From assembly GCF_003719195.1 (NCBI RefSeq), contig NZ_CP024996.1:4960001-5024000 (forward strand): a stretch of DNA of 64,000 bases, read 5' to 3'. Positions within the stretch are counted from its first letter, which is position 1. Every line of letters begins with the position of its first letter. This document shows positions 1 through 8,741 of this stretch, one piece after another. Below the pieces are notes generated by a model. The model saw nothing but the letters and a program-made list of their open reading frames with translations. It was not told where the DNA came from and did not search any database. The position numbers and the translations under genes were made by a program. This stretch comes from Herbaspirillum rubrisubalbicans (GTDB lineage Bacteria; Pseudomonadota; Gammaproteobacteria; Burkholderiales; Burkholderiaceae_D).

Positions 1-1
1 C

Positions 2-721
2 TTCACGCTGTTCCATGAGGTGATCGCCCTGCCTGCCGCACTGTCGGCCCAATTCGACTGGGCGGCGGAGGCGATCGGCGTGGCGCGCGACTGGGATGTG
101 CTGGCCACGCAAACCCTGTCGGCATTGCCGGCGGCCGAGATCGATTCGATCGACCTGGAACGGGTGCGCAAGGCAGCCTTGATCGAAGCCGGCAAGGAAC
201 ACGCGCAGGCAGTGCAGGCCGTGGCCTCGCCGCGCTACACCGCACTGGTGCTGCAGTTCAGCCGCTGGCTGTTGCAGGCGGGCTGGCGCGAGGGACTCGA
301 TGAGCACGGATTGCAAACGCTGACGCAACCGTTGTCGCGCTTTGCACACCAGATGCTGCGTCGGGATGAAAAGCGGCTCAACAAGCGCGGCGAACATCTG
401 GAAGACAGCGACCGCGCCCGCCACCGCACCCGCATCGCCGCCAAGAAGATGCGCTATGACATCGAGTTCTTCCTGGCCCTGTATGGCGAGAAGAGCAGCC
501 GCCCCTATCTGAAGGCCTTGTCCCGCCTGCAGGACCAACTGGGCCTGCAAAATGACCTGGTGGTAGCCGATGCCTTGTTGCAACAACTGCAGCACAAGCA
601 CACCAGGCTCGCCCCCAGCATCGGTTATGCGCGCGGCTATCTGGCCGGGCAGATGCGCGATGGTCACGAGCGCACGCGGCGCCTGTGGAAAAAATGGAAG
701 GCGCAGGAATTGCCACAATGA
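2..721 (+). CDS. CHAD domain protein, 5'-truncated by the window edge
   Basis: The reading frame is open from base 2 to the stop at 719-721, so the true start lies upstream of the window. The visible part, about 239 residues, is a helical, basic protein with the conserved histidine and lysine/arginine pattern of CHAD domains, for example RHRTRIAAKKMRYD around residue 140. CHAD domains bind polyphosphate, and in proteobacteria they often follow an N-terminal CYTH triphosphatase domain. Whether a CYTH domain is present here cannot be seen. An internal GTG at base 20 could be mistaken for a start, but homologous-looking sequence continues before it. No partner gene is visible downstream. Confidence 0.8.
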   Translation, partial: FTLFHEVIALPAALSAQFDWAAEAIGVARDWDVLATQTLSALPAAEIDSIDLERVRKAALIEAGKEHAQAVQAVASPRYTALVLQFSRWLLQAGWREGLDEHGLQTLTQPLSRFAHQMLRRDEKRLNKRGEHLEDSDRARHRTRIAAKKMRYDIEFFLALYGEKSSRPYLKALSRLQDQLGLQNDLVVADALLQQLQHKHTRLAPSIGYARGYLAGQMRDGHERTRRLWKKWKAQELPQ

Positions 722-1073
722 AGCGAACAGGCCAAGCTGCTCTGGCGCCTCTCTCTTGACTTGGTGTTGCAAGGAGCAAACACGAGCCCGTGAACATTCC
801 CATTCTTTCCTGACAACACGGCGCACAAAACCGGGGCATTCCGGTTGTGCCGTACTCCCCTCATCTTGCACCAAAAGGTGGCGCGCACATCAGGATCGTG
901 CGCGCTTCTGCGCCCTCCTGCGACTTGGCCACGTCGCTACCGCCGCTCTCTCGAGCTCCGCTCAGCCACCGAAAGCCCTTGCCACACAAGGACTTCGCTG
1001 CCAATAATCGTCGCCGGATGTTGTATGCCAATCTTGTATATCAGCGTGGCACACAACTTGCTGATGAGGGGTC
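722..1073. promoter_or_regulatory. Gene-free stretch upstream of the GntR regulator
   Basis: No coding region is supported here. An imperfect GC-rich hairpin at 819-852 (arms CGGCGCACAA and TTGTGCCG around CCGG/CCGG) could end transcription of the CHAD gene, but it has no T-tract. Just before the regulator start, the hexamer TTGTAT occurs twice, at 1021-1026 and 1034-1039, the second within TTGTATATCA. This resembles the TNGTNNANNA half-site pattern of FCD-type GntR operators, so autoregulation is possible. The GntR gene has a GAGGGG Shine-Dalgarno at about 1066-1072. Confidence 0.4.
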
Positions 1074-1823
1074 ATGAGCACCAATTCTTCCGTCAAGTCG
1101 TCGTCGCAGATTGCGATCCGCATCACCGAGGCCATCCTCGCCAAGCAATTGGCACCGGGGACGCGCCTGGGCGAGCAGCAACTGGCCGACCTGTTCGGCG
1201 TCTCGCGTACCCAGGTGCGCGAAGCGCTGACGCACTTGATGGCGCGCGGCATCGTCACCGTCAGTGCGCGACGCGGCTGGTATGTCATCGAACCCACGCC
1301 CGAACAGGCGCGCGAAGCCTTCGAGGCGCGCCGCGTGATCGAACTGGGTCTGCTGCGCCAGGCGCGCGTGCGGCCCATCGGCAGCGAGGCGATCCGCCAG
1401 TTGCGCGAGCACATCGCCCGCGAAGAAGCGGCCATCGCCGGAGCTGACGTGGGGGTACGCAGTTACCTGCTGGGTGACTTTCATGTCTGCCTGTGCGAAT
1501 GCCTGGGCAACTCGCTGCTTTCGGAAACCCTGCGCGACCTGACCGCCCGCACCACGCTCACTGCGATGCTGCACCAGTCGTCGGAACAGGCTGAGGATTC
1601 GTGTTCGGAACATGTATTGATCGTCGAGGCGCTGGAACGCGGCGATCTGGAACAGGCTGAGCAACTGATGCACACCCACCTGCAACATGTGGAATCAGGG
1701 CTCAACCAGGTGCGCAGCAGCGATCCGCTGGAACCGCTGCGGCAGGCGCTGGCTTCGGTCACGCGGCAGGGGGCTGCGGTCGGGACCGAAACCAAGCGCC
1801 AGGCAAGCAAAGGGCCGCAGTAA
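1074..1823 (+). CDS. GntR family transcriptional regulator (FCD type)
   Basis: This 249-residue protein has an N-terminal winged helix-turn-helix (about residues 15-75, with the recognition-helix motif GVSRTQVREAL) and a C-terminal helical FCD ligand-binding domain (about 85-225). That is the layout of FadR-subfamily repressors, which usually respond to small organic acids or amino acids. It sits 56 bp ahead of, and in the same direction as, an amino-acid ABC importer, so it probably controls that operon and itself. The ligand cannot be read from sequence. ATG 1074 is chosen because of the strong GAGGGG ribosome site just upstream. Confidence 0.88.
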   Translation: MSTNSSVKSSSQIAIRITEAILAKQLAPGTRLGEQQLADLFGVSRTQVREALTHLMARGIVTVSARRGWYVIEPTPEQAREAFEARRVIELGLLRQARVRPIGSEAIRQLREHIAREEAAIAGADVGVRSYLLGDFHVCLCECLGNSLLSETLRDLTARTTLTAMLHQSSEQAEDSCSEHVLIVEALERGDLEQAEQLMHTHLQHVESGLNQVRSSDPLEPLRQALASVTRQGAAVGTETKRQASKGPQ

Positions 1824-1879
1824 GCGCCGGCATTGCGCGCAGGGCCACTCATCAACGTCGTCAACCTAGGGAAACTGCT

Positions 1880-2662
1880 ATGAAACTGACCAAACTCCTG
1901 CTCGGCCTGCTGGCCGGCGCCATGATGTTCTCTGCTTCGGTGGCCCACGCCGACGCTCTGGACGATATCCAGAAGCACGGCACGCTGCGCGTGGCGGTGC
2001 CGGCGGATTTCCCGCCGTTCGGCTCGGTCGATAGCGACCTCAAACCGCAGGGCCTGGACATCGACGTGGCCGGCCTGATTGCCAAGAAGCTGGGCGTGAA
2101 GGTCGAACTGGTCCCGGTCTCCAGCGCCAACCGCATTCCCTACCTGACCACCAGGAAGGTCGACCTGGTCATCTCCAGCATGGGCAAGAACGCCGAGCGT
2201 GAAAAGGTGATCGATTTCACCGCCGCTTATGCCCCCTTCTTCAATGGCGTGTTCGGCCCAGCCGACCTGCCGGTCAAGAGCGCGGCCGACCTGGCCGGCA
2301 AGACCATTGCGGTGACCCGTGGCTCCGTGGAAGATCTGGAACTGAGCAAGATCGTACCGGCCTCGGCCACCGTGAAGCGCTACGAAGACAACAACAGCAC
2401 CATCAGCTCCTTCCTCTCCGGCCAGGTGCAACTGGTAGCTACCGGCAACGTGGTGGCCGCAGCCATCATCGCCAAGAACCCGCCCAAGAAGCCGGAAACC
2501 AAGTTCCTGATCAAGGATTCGCCTTGCTTCATCGGCTTGAACAAGGGTGAGAAGAAGCTGCAGGACAAGGTCGACGCCATCCTGGCCGAGGCCAAGAAGG
2601 ATGGCAGCCTCAACGCCATCTCGCAGAAGTGGCTGGGCCTGCCGCTGCCGGCTGGCCTGTAA
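1880..2662 (+). CDS. Periplasmic amino-acid-binding protein of an ABC importer
   Basis: The 260-residue protein begins with a clear signal peptide (about residues 1-24, ending SVAHA). The rest fits family 3 solute-binding proteins: DDIQKHGTLRVAVPADFPPF near the mature N-terminus, then the LDIDVAGLIAKKLG helix, and a second lobe with AGKTIAVTRGS. These proteins capture polar amino acids or related compounds in the periplasm for the two permeases and ATPase encoded next. The 3' neighbour starts 169 bp downstream, and that gap holds no gene. Substrate specificity is not predictable; cystine, glutamine or an opine-like compound are equally possible. Confidence 0.88.
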   Translation: MKLTKLLLGLLAGAMMFSASVAHADALDDIQKHGTLRVAVPADFPPFGSVDSDLKPQGLDIDVAGLIAKKLGVKVELVPVSSANRIPYLTTRKVDLVISSMGKNAEREKVIDFTAAYAPFFNGVFGPADLPVKSAADLAGKTIAVTRGSVEDLELSKIVPASATVKRYEDNNSTISSFLSGQVQLVATGNVVAAAIIAKNPPKKPETKFLIKDSPCFIGLNKGEKKLQDKVDAILAEAKKDGSLNAISQKWLGLPLPAGL

Positions 2663-2831
2663 TTTGCAATAGTCGAGCCGTATCGATGCATCGCCGGTGC
2701 GATTGCGCCCGGCACCGGCGATGCCAGCAGTACCCGTTTCATCCAGCTTCACCCGGCATCACCACGCAGCGCAGGCGCACCACCCGGCAGCACGCGGCAC
2801 AGGCAAATAAAGGCAGGGCAGACACGACATC

Positions 2832-3503
2832 ATGGCTTATCAATTCGACTTCCTTTCCACCCTTGACTACAGCGACGTCATCGTCAAGGGTGTGGCCACC
2901 ACCATCGAGCTCATCGCCATCGGCGGAGTGCTGGGTGTGGCCGTGGGCATCTTCGGTGCCTGGGCGCGCACGCAGGGACCGGGCTGGCTCAAGCCCATCG
3001 TCAGCGGCTATGTGGAGATCATCCGCAATACGCCCTTCCTGGTGCAATTGTTCTTCATCTTCTTCGGCCTGCCTTCGCTGGACATCCACATCAGCGAAAT
3101 GCAAGCCGCGATCCTGGCCATGGTGATCAACCTGGGCGCCTACAGCACCGAAATCATCCGGGCCGGCGTGCAGGCCATCCCGCGCGGCCAGATCGAGGCG
3201 GCGCAATCACTGTCGATGTCGCGTTCGCAGATCTTCCGTCACATCATCCTGCGCCCGGCATTGCAGAAGATCTGGCCGGCGCTATCCTCGCAGGTGGTCA
3301 TCGTCATGCTGGGCTCGGCGGTGTGTTCGCAGATCGCGGTGGAAGAGTTGTCCTTCGCGGCCAACTACATCCAGGGCCGCAACTTCCGCGCCTTCGAAGC
3401 CTATATCGTGGCCACCGCCATCTACCTGGTGCTGTCCATCCTGCTGCGTCAGTTGCTGCGCCTGATCGGCCACTACTTCATCACCGCCCGGAGGAATGCA
3501 TGA
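2832..3503 (+). CDS. Amino-acid ABC transporter permease (first)
   Basis: This 223-residue inner-membrane protein has about five hydrophobic segments. It carries the HisM/GlnP-type cytoplasmic EAA loop (GQIEAAQSLSMSRSQIFRHI, about residues 120-139) that docks on the ATPase. The segment EIIRNTPFLVQLFFIFFGLP is typical of polar amino-acid permeases. It forms the channel together with the next gene, which it overlaps by four bases (ATGA at 3500-3503), indicating translational coupling. It follows the binding protein after 169 bp, with only a weak purine-rich ribosome site. Confidence 0.9.
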   Translation: MAYQFDFLSTLDYSDVIVKGVATTIELIAIGGVLGVAVGIFGAWARTQGPGWLKPIVSGYVEIIRNTPFLVQLFFIFFGLPSLDIHISEMQAAILAMVINLGAYSTEIIRAGVQAIPRGQIEAAQSLSMSRSQIFRHIILRPALQKIWPALSSQVVIVMLGSAVCSQIAVEELSFAANYIQGRNFRAFEAYIVATAIYLVLSILLRQLLRLIGHYFITARRNA

Positions 3504-4156
3504 TTTCCTTTACCACCTGGGACATCGTCCGCAACCTCATGCTGGCATGGCGCTGGACCATTCTCCTGTCGCTGGTCACCTTCCTGCTCGGCGGCACGCT
3601 GGGCCTGGTGATCTTGTTCATGCGGACCTCGCGCCAGAACTGGATACGCCAGATTGCTCGGCTCTACATCGAACTGTTCCAGGGCACGCCGCTGCTGATG
3701 CAGTTGTTCCTGGTCTTCTTCGGCATCGCCCTGTTCGGCATCGAAGTGCCGGCCTGGCTGGCGGCCGGTCTGGCGCTGACATGCTGGGCCGCTTCGTATC
3801 TGGCCGAGATCTGGCGCGGCTGCGTGGAAGCCATTCCCAAGGGGCAGTGGGAAGCCTCCTCGGTACTGGCCATGGGCTACTTCCAACAGATGCGCTACAT
3901 CGTGCTACCGCAGGCCTTTCGTATTGCCATTGCACCGACGGTGGGATTTGGCGTGCAGATCATCAAGTCCACCGCAGTGACTTCGATCATCGGCTTCATC
4001 GAGTTGTCCAAGGCCGGTACCGTCATCACCAATGCCACCTTCCGCCCCTTCACGGTATTTGCCATCGTGGGTGCCCTCTACTTCGTGCTGTGCTGGCCGC
4101 TGTCCAAGTACAGCCAGTCTTTAGAAAGGAAATACAATGCCGCTCATCGCCATTGA
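3500..4156 (+). CDS. Amino-acid ABC transporter permease (second)
   Basis: This 218-residue permease is a paralogue of the preceding one, with several membrane segments, the IELFQGTPLLMQLFLVFFG motif and the EAA-like loop GQWEASSVLAMGYFQQMRYI. The two probably form a heterodimeric channel. The start at 3500 is set by the GGAGG at 3490-3494 and the ATGA overlap with the upstream stop; longer reading frames upstream lie inside the first permease gene and are not credible. Its last 20 bases overlap the start of the ATPase gene, so the three genes are translated as a unit. Confidence 0.9.
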   Translation: MISFTTWDIVRNLMLAWRWTILLSLVTFLLGGTLGLVILFMRTSRQNWIRQIARLYIELFQGTPLLMQLFLVFFGIALFGIEVPAWLAAGLALTCWAASYLAEIWRGCVEAIPKGQWEASSVLAMGYFQQMRYIVLPQAFRIAIAPTVGFGVQIIKSTAVTSIIGFIELSKAGTVITNATFRPFTVFAIVGALYFVLCWPLSKYSQSLERKYNAAHRH

Positions 4157-4871
4157 CAACGTCAAGAAACGCTTCGGCGACAACGAAGTCCTCAAGGGCA
4201 TCAACCTGGACGTCGAACCGGGTGAAGTGATCGCCATCATCGGCAAGAGCGGCTCGGGCAAGTCCACCCTCCTGCGCTGCATCAACGGACTGGAAAGCAT
4301 CGACGAAGGCAACATCAGCGTGGCCGGCGCCAAGCTGGGAGCAAGCGAACTGGAATTGCGCAACCTGCGCCTGAAGGTCGGCATGATCTTCCAGCAGTTC
4401 AACCTGTTCCCGCACCTCTCGGTGGGCCGCAACGTAATGATTGCGCCCATGATCGTCAAGGGCACGTCCGAAGCCGAGGCCATGGCTACTGCCAAGGCCA
4501 ACCTGGAGAAGGTCGGCCTGGGTCACAAGTTCGACGCTTATCCCGACCAGCTCTCCGGCGGCCAGCAGCAACGCGTGGCCATTGCGCGCGCGCTGTCGAT
4601 GAGCCCGCAGGCCCTGCTGTGCGACGAAATCACCTCGGCGCTGGACCCGGAACTGGTCAATGAAGTACTGACCGTCATGCGCGGCCTGGCCAAGGAAGGC
4701 ATGACGCTGTTGATGGTCACGCACGAAATGCGCTTCGCCCGCGAAGTCTGCAACCGGCTGGTGTTCATGCACCAGGGCAAGGTCCATGAGATCGGCCCGC
4801 CGGAAGAATTGTTCGGCAATCCCAAGACGCCTGAACTGCAGCAGTTCATCGGGATGACGCAGGGGGCCTGA
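4137..4871 (+). CDS. Amino-acid ABC transporter ATP-binding protein (GlnQ type)
   Basis: This 244-residue ABC ATPase has Walker [10 protein letters not shown] (36-44), Q-loop QQFNLF (86-91), signature LSGGQ (139-143), Walker B ending CDE (162-164) and the switch histidine in VTHEM. It powers import of the polar amino acid bound by the upstream periplasmic protein. It starts within the last 20 bases of the second permease and closes the operon. An intrinsic terminator follows at 4910-4944. All catalytic motifs are intact. Confidence 0.93.
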   Translation: MPLIAIDNVKKRFGDNEVLKGINLDVEPGEVIAIIGKSGSGKSTLLRCINGLESIDEGNISVAGAKLGASELELRNLRLKVGMIFQQFNLFPHLSVGRNVMIAPMIVKGTSEAEAMATAKANLEKVGLGHKFDAYPDQLSGGQQQRVAIARALSMSPQALLCDEITSALDPELVNEVLTVMRGLAKEGMTLLMVTHEMRFAREVCNRLVFMHQGKVHEIGPPEELFGNPKTPELQQFIGMTQGA

Positions 4872-4909
4872 AGCCTGCGCTGGCTGCGGCGCTGTGGCTG
4901 GATGACACC

Positions 4910-4944
4910 CCAGGTCCGGAAGCTTTTCCGGGCCTGGTTTTTTT
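4910..4944 (+). terminator. Rho-independent terminator of the amino-acid ABC operon
   Basis: Arms CCAGGTCCGGAA and TTCCGGGCCTGG (4910-4921 and 4926-4937) form a GC-rich stem with one mismatch, followed directly by seven T residues. It ends the plus-strand operon before the convergent hydrolase gene. Confidence 0.85.
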
Positions 4945-4981
4945 ATTTGTACGATGGATGTGCTTCCGGCAGTATCGGCTG

Positions 4982-6112
4982 TCATCGCCGAAGCGCGTCC
5001 GGCGCTATGCGGGGCGGCAATACCAGCTCGGCGAGAGACATGAGGGCGCGCGTGGTGCGGGTACTGCCGTATAGCTGCAGCCTGAGCCAGGCCACCATGG
5101 CCGGCAGGATGCGGGGCAAGCCTTCGGCAGCGCAGTGGCTCATGCCGCGCATGAGCCAGACCTGGTGACCGGGGCGATGTGCCAGCACGGTGCTGTCTTC
5201 CTGAGGAATATATTGGTCGCGCTCCCCGTTGATCACCAGGGTCGGAATGCTTCCCGAGCGCTCCAGCAAGCCCTGGCGGCGCAGCGAGAACGGCCGCATC
5301 AGCGCGGCCAGGCTCTGTTCGTCGGGCATCCGGGTGAACCCGAGCGCGCTGGCGATGATGCCCGGCATGCCATTGGGCAGCGTGTGGACGAATGCACTGC
5401 CCGAGTCGAAGACCACGGTAGGGCCGCCGAGATCGACGGCGGCGTCCATGGCCTCCAGCAGCGCCAGTTTGGCCGCCCAGTGTCCGCCGAAGCTGACGCC
5501 CAGCACGGCTTTGCGTCCTGATGGGGCGAGTGCGTCGAGCCAGTGTTGGTACAGCTGATGGGAGTCGGCAGTGAGGGCGACGCCGCTCTCTGCGGTGCCA
5601 GGCATGTCCATGGCGGCGACACGGAAGCGGCCTGCCCGGCACAGCAGGCAGGCGAGGCGGTGCAATTCCATCTTGCCGGTATCGACACCTCCCGAGAGCA
5701 GCACCAGTGGCAGCTCTTCTGCGCGCCGTGGCGTGTAGAGATGGACCGGCGCGGTCAATGCGTTGCTGTCGCTGCACGTCAGGTATCGGCGCTCGAAGTG
5801 CACTGGAAATCCCGGTGCCGCGCGCTCGAAACACGCCACCTGCCGCTGGAGGGCATACGCCCGCAACGGTGTGGCCACGCAGGGAAAACGGGCTGCGCCA
5901 TACAGCATCGATGCCAGCAGAAAACGTCCTTTGCGCTCCGCCGCCTCGGCCTCCTGAATCCATTCACGGCACCATCCGCCAGGTCCTTCATGCCAGCAAT
6001 CGGTGATGCGCGACCGTACACGCCGGATCACCGGCCATGGGATGCCCCAACCGGCAAATTGCCGGCTGCGTTCGGCGAACAGCAGATGGGGATCAAGTTC
6101 GAAAGTCAGCAT
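4982..6112 (-). CDS. Alpha/beta hydrolase, FrsA-like
   Basis: This 376-residue protein has a helical N-terminal part (about 1-105) and an alpha/beta hydrolase fold. The nucleophile elbow GVSFGG places Ser207, with likely triad partners Asp299 (NGERDQY) and His326 (GMSHC). The oxyanion region is near VLLSGGVDTGK (137-147). The size and N-terminal helical cap resemble the FrsA/DUF1100 esterases and 2,6-dihydropseudooxynicotine hydrolase-like enzymes. The substrate is unknown. It has no signal peptide, so it is probably cytoplasmic, and it stands alone between oppositely oriented operons. Confidence 0.75.
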   Translation of the reverse strand: MLTFELDPHLLFAERSRQFAGWGIPWPVIRRVRSRITDCWHEGPGGWCREWIQEAEAAERKGRFLLASMLYGAARFPCVATPLRAYALQRQVACFERAAPGFPVHFERRYLTCSDSNALTAPVHLYTPRRAEELPLVLLSGGVDTGKMELHRLACLLCRAGRFRVAAMDMPGTAESGVALTADSHQLYQHWLDALAPSGRKAVLGVSFGGHWAAKLALLEAMDAAVDLGGPTVVFDSGSAFVHTLPNGMPGIIASALGFTRMPDEQSLAALMRPFSLRRQGLLERSGSIPTLVINGERDQYIPQEDSTVLAHRPGHQVWLMRGMSHCAAEGLPRILPAMVAWLRLQLYGSTRTTRALMSLAELVLPPRIAPDALRR

Positions 6113-6160
6113 ACGTGGCTAAAACCTGTTCACATTCAATCGGGGCGCTGAGCTGAGCCT

Positions 6161-6772
6161 TCATCGCTGCGCCAGCGCCAGCCTCACGCCCAGGACGACA
6201 AAGGCGGCGGCGAAAGTGCGGCGCAACCAAAGCATTGCTCTGTGACTGCGCAGAACGCGGTCGCGCACGGCGGCAGCGAACCATCCGTAGAGGGCGAAGA
6301 TCGCCAGGGTCATGGCCATGAACACCAGCGACATGGACAGCATGGACCACATGGGAGAGATATCGTCGCTACGGATGAACTGCGGCAGAAAAGCGAGGAA
6401 AAAGATCGAGAGCTTTGGGTTGAGAAAGTTGACCAGCACCGCATTCTGGATGATCTCGTAATAGGTCTGCGGCCGCTGCACGCGCTCGACGCTCAGCAGA
6501 TTCTTTTCCTTCATGACCAACCAGGCCATGCGAAGCAAATACAGTACGCCCGCATACTGGATCAACTCGAAACAGAAGGGGCTACTGTGCAAGACCGTGG
6601 CCAGCCCGGTGATGGCCAGCAACATGTGGGGAATGATACCCAGGGTGCAGCCCGTTGCCGCCACCATGGCCGCCCGCGTGCCATGGGAAAGCCCGGCGTT
6701 CAAGGTCACCAGCGCCCCGGTTCCGGGAGAAGCCACGACGATGAGCGATGTGATCAGGAATTCCGTGTGCAT
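6161..6772 (-). CDS. LysE/RhtB family amino-acid exporter
   Basis: The 203-residue protein is a six-segment membrane protein of the LysE superfamily, with the N-terminal signature ASPGTGALVTLNAGLSHG and the hydrophobic block LNPKLSIFFLAFLPQFI typical of RhtB-type amino-acid effluxers. ATG at 6772 is chosen because rc GGGAGG lies eight bases upstream and homology begins there; a longer frame runs back into the AraC gene. It lies 65 bp downstream of, and in the same direction as, the AraC regulator gene, which probably controls it. Confidence 0.88.
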   Translation of the reverse strand: MHTEFLITSLIVVASPGTGALVTLNAGLSHGTRAAMVAATGCTLGIIPHMLLAITGLATVLHSSPFCFELIQYAGVLYLLRMAWLVMKEKNLLSVERVQRPQTYYEIIQNAVLVNFLNPKLSIFFLAFLPQFIRSDDISPMWSMLSMSLVFMAMTLAIFALYGWFAAAVRDRVLRSHRAMLWLRRTFAAAFVVLGVRLALAQR

Positions 6773-6837
6773 GCCAGCGCCTCCCAAGGTAGATGAAGGC
6801 TGCTGCGGGCGATGGCCGGCAGCAGCCCGTGGAAGGA

Positions 6838-7704
6838 TCATGATGACCTGCACGCACGGCCAAGTCTTGAAGGAAATTGCAGGCTTTGCCGAGCGCCTGA
6901 TACCGCCCTTGCATAGGCCCCTGGCGACAGCCCGAAGCTGCGGACGAATTGACGTGTCATGTGACTTTGATCGGCAAAGCCGCAGGAGGCCGCAACGTCC
7001 CGCAAGCTGCAACCCTGCCGGATCATCTGCCGCGCTAGATGGATGCGTCTTTGCACGATGTAGGCATGAGGGGTCAGACCGGTGGCGCGGTCGAAATGCC
7101 TGATGAATTGAAACCGGCTGAGATCTGCCTCGCGGGCCAGTTCGGCCAGCGTCCAGGCATGGGCAGGCTGTTCATTGATCCAGGATTTGGCCCGCGTGAT
7201 GGCCCTCAAGTCTGCGTAACCTGGCTTGGGACAAGCCGGCCGTAAGAGGGCCTGGAGCAGCAACAGCAGGCTTTCATCGCCTGGCAAAGTCCAATCTGAG
7301 GACGATCGGGTGACGGCCTGGACATGGTGCCGAAAAATCCTGGTCAGCGCGGGATCGCGTCTGCGTGGTTGCGGGAACTCCATGCACGTACGAGGGCCGG
7401 TTTCGTTCAGATCGGCGACAGTCGCTTGCACCACTGCCACGTCAAGATAGAGCATCTGCCATGCGCGGCCCCCCTCTCCCAGAGGGGTACCGTCATGCAC
7501 TTCTTCCGGGTTGACTGTGATGATATCGCCCGCGGTAGCTTCCACCACGCCACATTGACTCGCCGATTTCTGAGCACCCCGCAAGATGAGTCCCACACCG
7601 AACTGCTCATGGGTGTGCTTGCCAAAATGGTGGTCGGTGTCCGCAAACACCATCTGCATGTCCTGTCTGGCGCACGTCAGAATTCTGAATGGAGCTTCCT
7701 GCAA
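6838..7704 (-). CDS. AraC family transcriptional regulator
   Basis: This 288-residue protein has an N-terminal cupin-like sensor (HTHEQFGVGLILRGAQ, histidine-rich, about 27-120) and a C-terminal double helix-turn-helix (about 175-275). The latter contains LAREADLSRFQFIRHFDRATG and the second recognition segment CGFADQSHMTRQFVRSFGLS. It belongs to the AraC group often found next to LysE exporters, consistent with the lysE-type gene immediately downstream on the same strand. The effector is unknown, though an amino acid is plausible from context. Confidence 0.88.
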   Translation of the reverse strand: MQEAPFRILTCARQDMQMVFADTDHHFGKHTHEQFGVGLILRGAQKSASQCGVVEATAGDIITVNPEEVHDGTPLGEGGRAWQMLYLDVAVVQATVADLNETGPRTCMEFPQPRRRDPALTRIFRHHVQAVTRSSSDWTLPGDESLLLLLQALLRPACPKPGYADLRAITRAKSWINEQPAHAWTLAELAREADLSRFQFIRHFDRATGLTPHAYIVQRRIHLARQMIRQGCSLRDVAASCGFADQSHMTRQFVRSFGLSPGAYARAVSGARQSLQFPSRLGRACRSS

Positions 7705-7895
7705 GAAGGCCTCTCATGCACAGAGAAGAAAATGGGAAGAGAATTATTTTAGTTTTCCGCCGAAAACCTTAGCAAACATTCTCTTCAAGCAACGAATCGA
7801 GAGCTCTTGGCGAACGCCCTGCCGCAAGCGCCCTTGCCAATGCAAAGCCGCGATTGAAACCGGGGCCTTGCATGACGCGAGGCAGCATGGGAGCG

Positions 7896-8441
7896 TCAGC
7901 GCTCCACTTCACATACTTTCCGGTCATTCTCATAAAACACCACCGGCCCCGTGGTGAACCGTTCCTTGGGAATAGACACCATCAAGTAATCCTTGATGCG
8001 ATAGGATGCGCCCGAAGCCGGAGTGCGATAGAGGTAGTTCAGGCGCAAAGTCCCATCGCGCAGGCGCACCGACAGGGGCGTGAAGACATGCGGACGTTCG
8101 GCCGCATCGGGGGCGCTCATGGTGCGGGCCACCACCAGGTATTGCTTGCGTTCGAAATGATCGGGCGAGGGGCCGAAGGGGCGCTTGTCGTTCATGACCG
8201 GAGCCGGCAGCATCCAGTGGTCCCATTCGGCACGACTGCGGATCAGGGCGCAGAAGACCGGCTGGCGCTGCTCATCCCAGTTCCTAAGGAAGCCCTGATA
8301 AGAGCCGCTCAGGATGGTCTTGTACGGCACCACCGTCGGGTCTTCCGCTTCGGTCCATGGCATCATCGAACAGCCGGCCGTGGTCGCCAGCATCGTGCCA
8401 CCCAACACCCACTGCATGGTACCCCTGATCATCTTGCGCAT
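7896..8441 (-). CDS. Putative lipoprotein of unknown function
   Basis: The 181-residue product begins with a basic n-region, a hydrophobic stretch and a lipobox (TTAGC, Cys at about 24), so it should be a lipid-anchored envelope protein. The mature part is mixed alpha/beta with YKTILSGSYQGF, then DHWMLPAPVMNDKRPFGPSP, and ends with a basic-acidic tail. No family is recognised. It stands alone, about 190 bp from the AraC gene and divergent from the deaminase gene; a purine-rich site precedes the ATG. No partner is apparent. Confidence 0.6.
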   Translation of the reverse strand: MRKMIRGTMQWVLGGTMLATTAGCSMMPWTEAEDPTVVPYKTILSGSYQGFLRNWDEQRQPVFCALIRSRAEWDHWMLPAPVMNDKRPFGPSPDHFERKQYLVVARTMSAPDAAERPHVFTPLSVRLRDGTLRLNYLYRTPASGASYRIKDYLMVSIPKERFTTGPVVFYENDRKVCEVER

Positions 8442-8741
8442 TCGTTTTCCCCAAGAAGCTTAGCATTTAATCATGTCTTGCCCATTGCTGGCGAGATTTC
8501 CTTGTATCTCTGCCCAAGTCCCGCCCCGCAGGACCCATGTGCGCTGCTGCTCAGAGCCTGCCGCACAGCATTGGTTCAGCCGGCTACTCGTCTTTACCTT
8601 TGTAGAGGCAGGTACAGATTTGCGTGATAATGCGGAGTCTGGAAGGCGGCCACATCGGCGCCATGACGTGTCGCACCACCTGCCGGGGATAGCCTCGGAC
8701 CCCGCCTTCCCTGTTTCCGCCATTTTTGAAGGATCGTTTCC

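Noticed and set aside
4050..5963. A 637-codon open frame on the minus strand
   Set aside because: It lies opposite the GlnQ-type ATPase gene and out of frame with the hydrolase. Both real genes have intact catalytic motifs, and the frame is a by-product of high GC.
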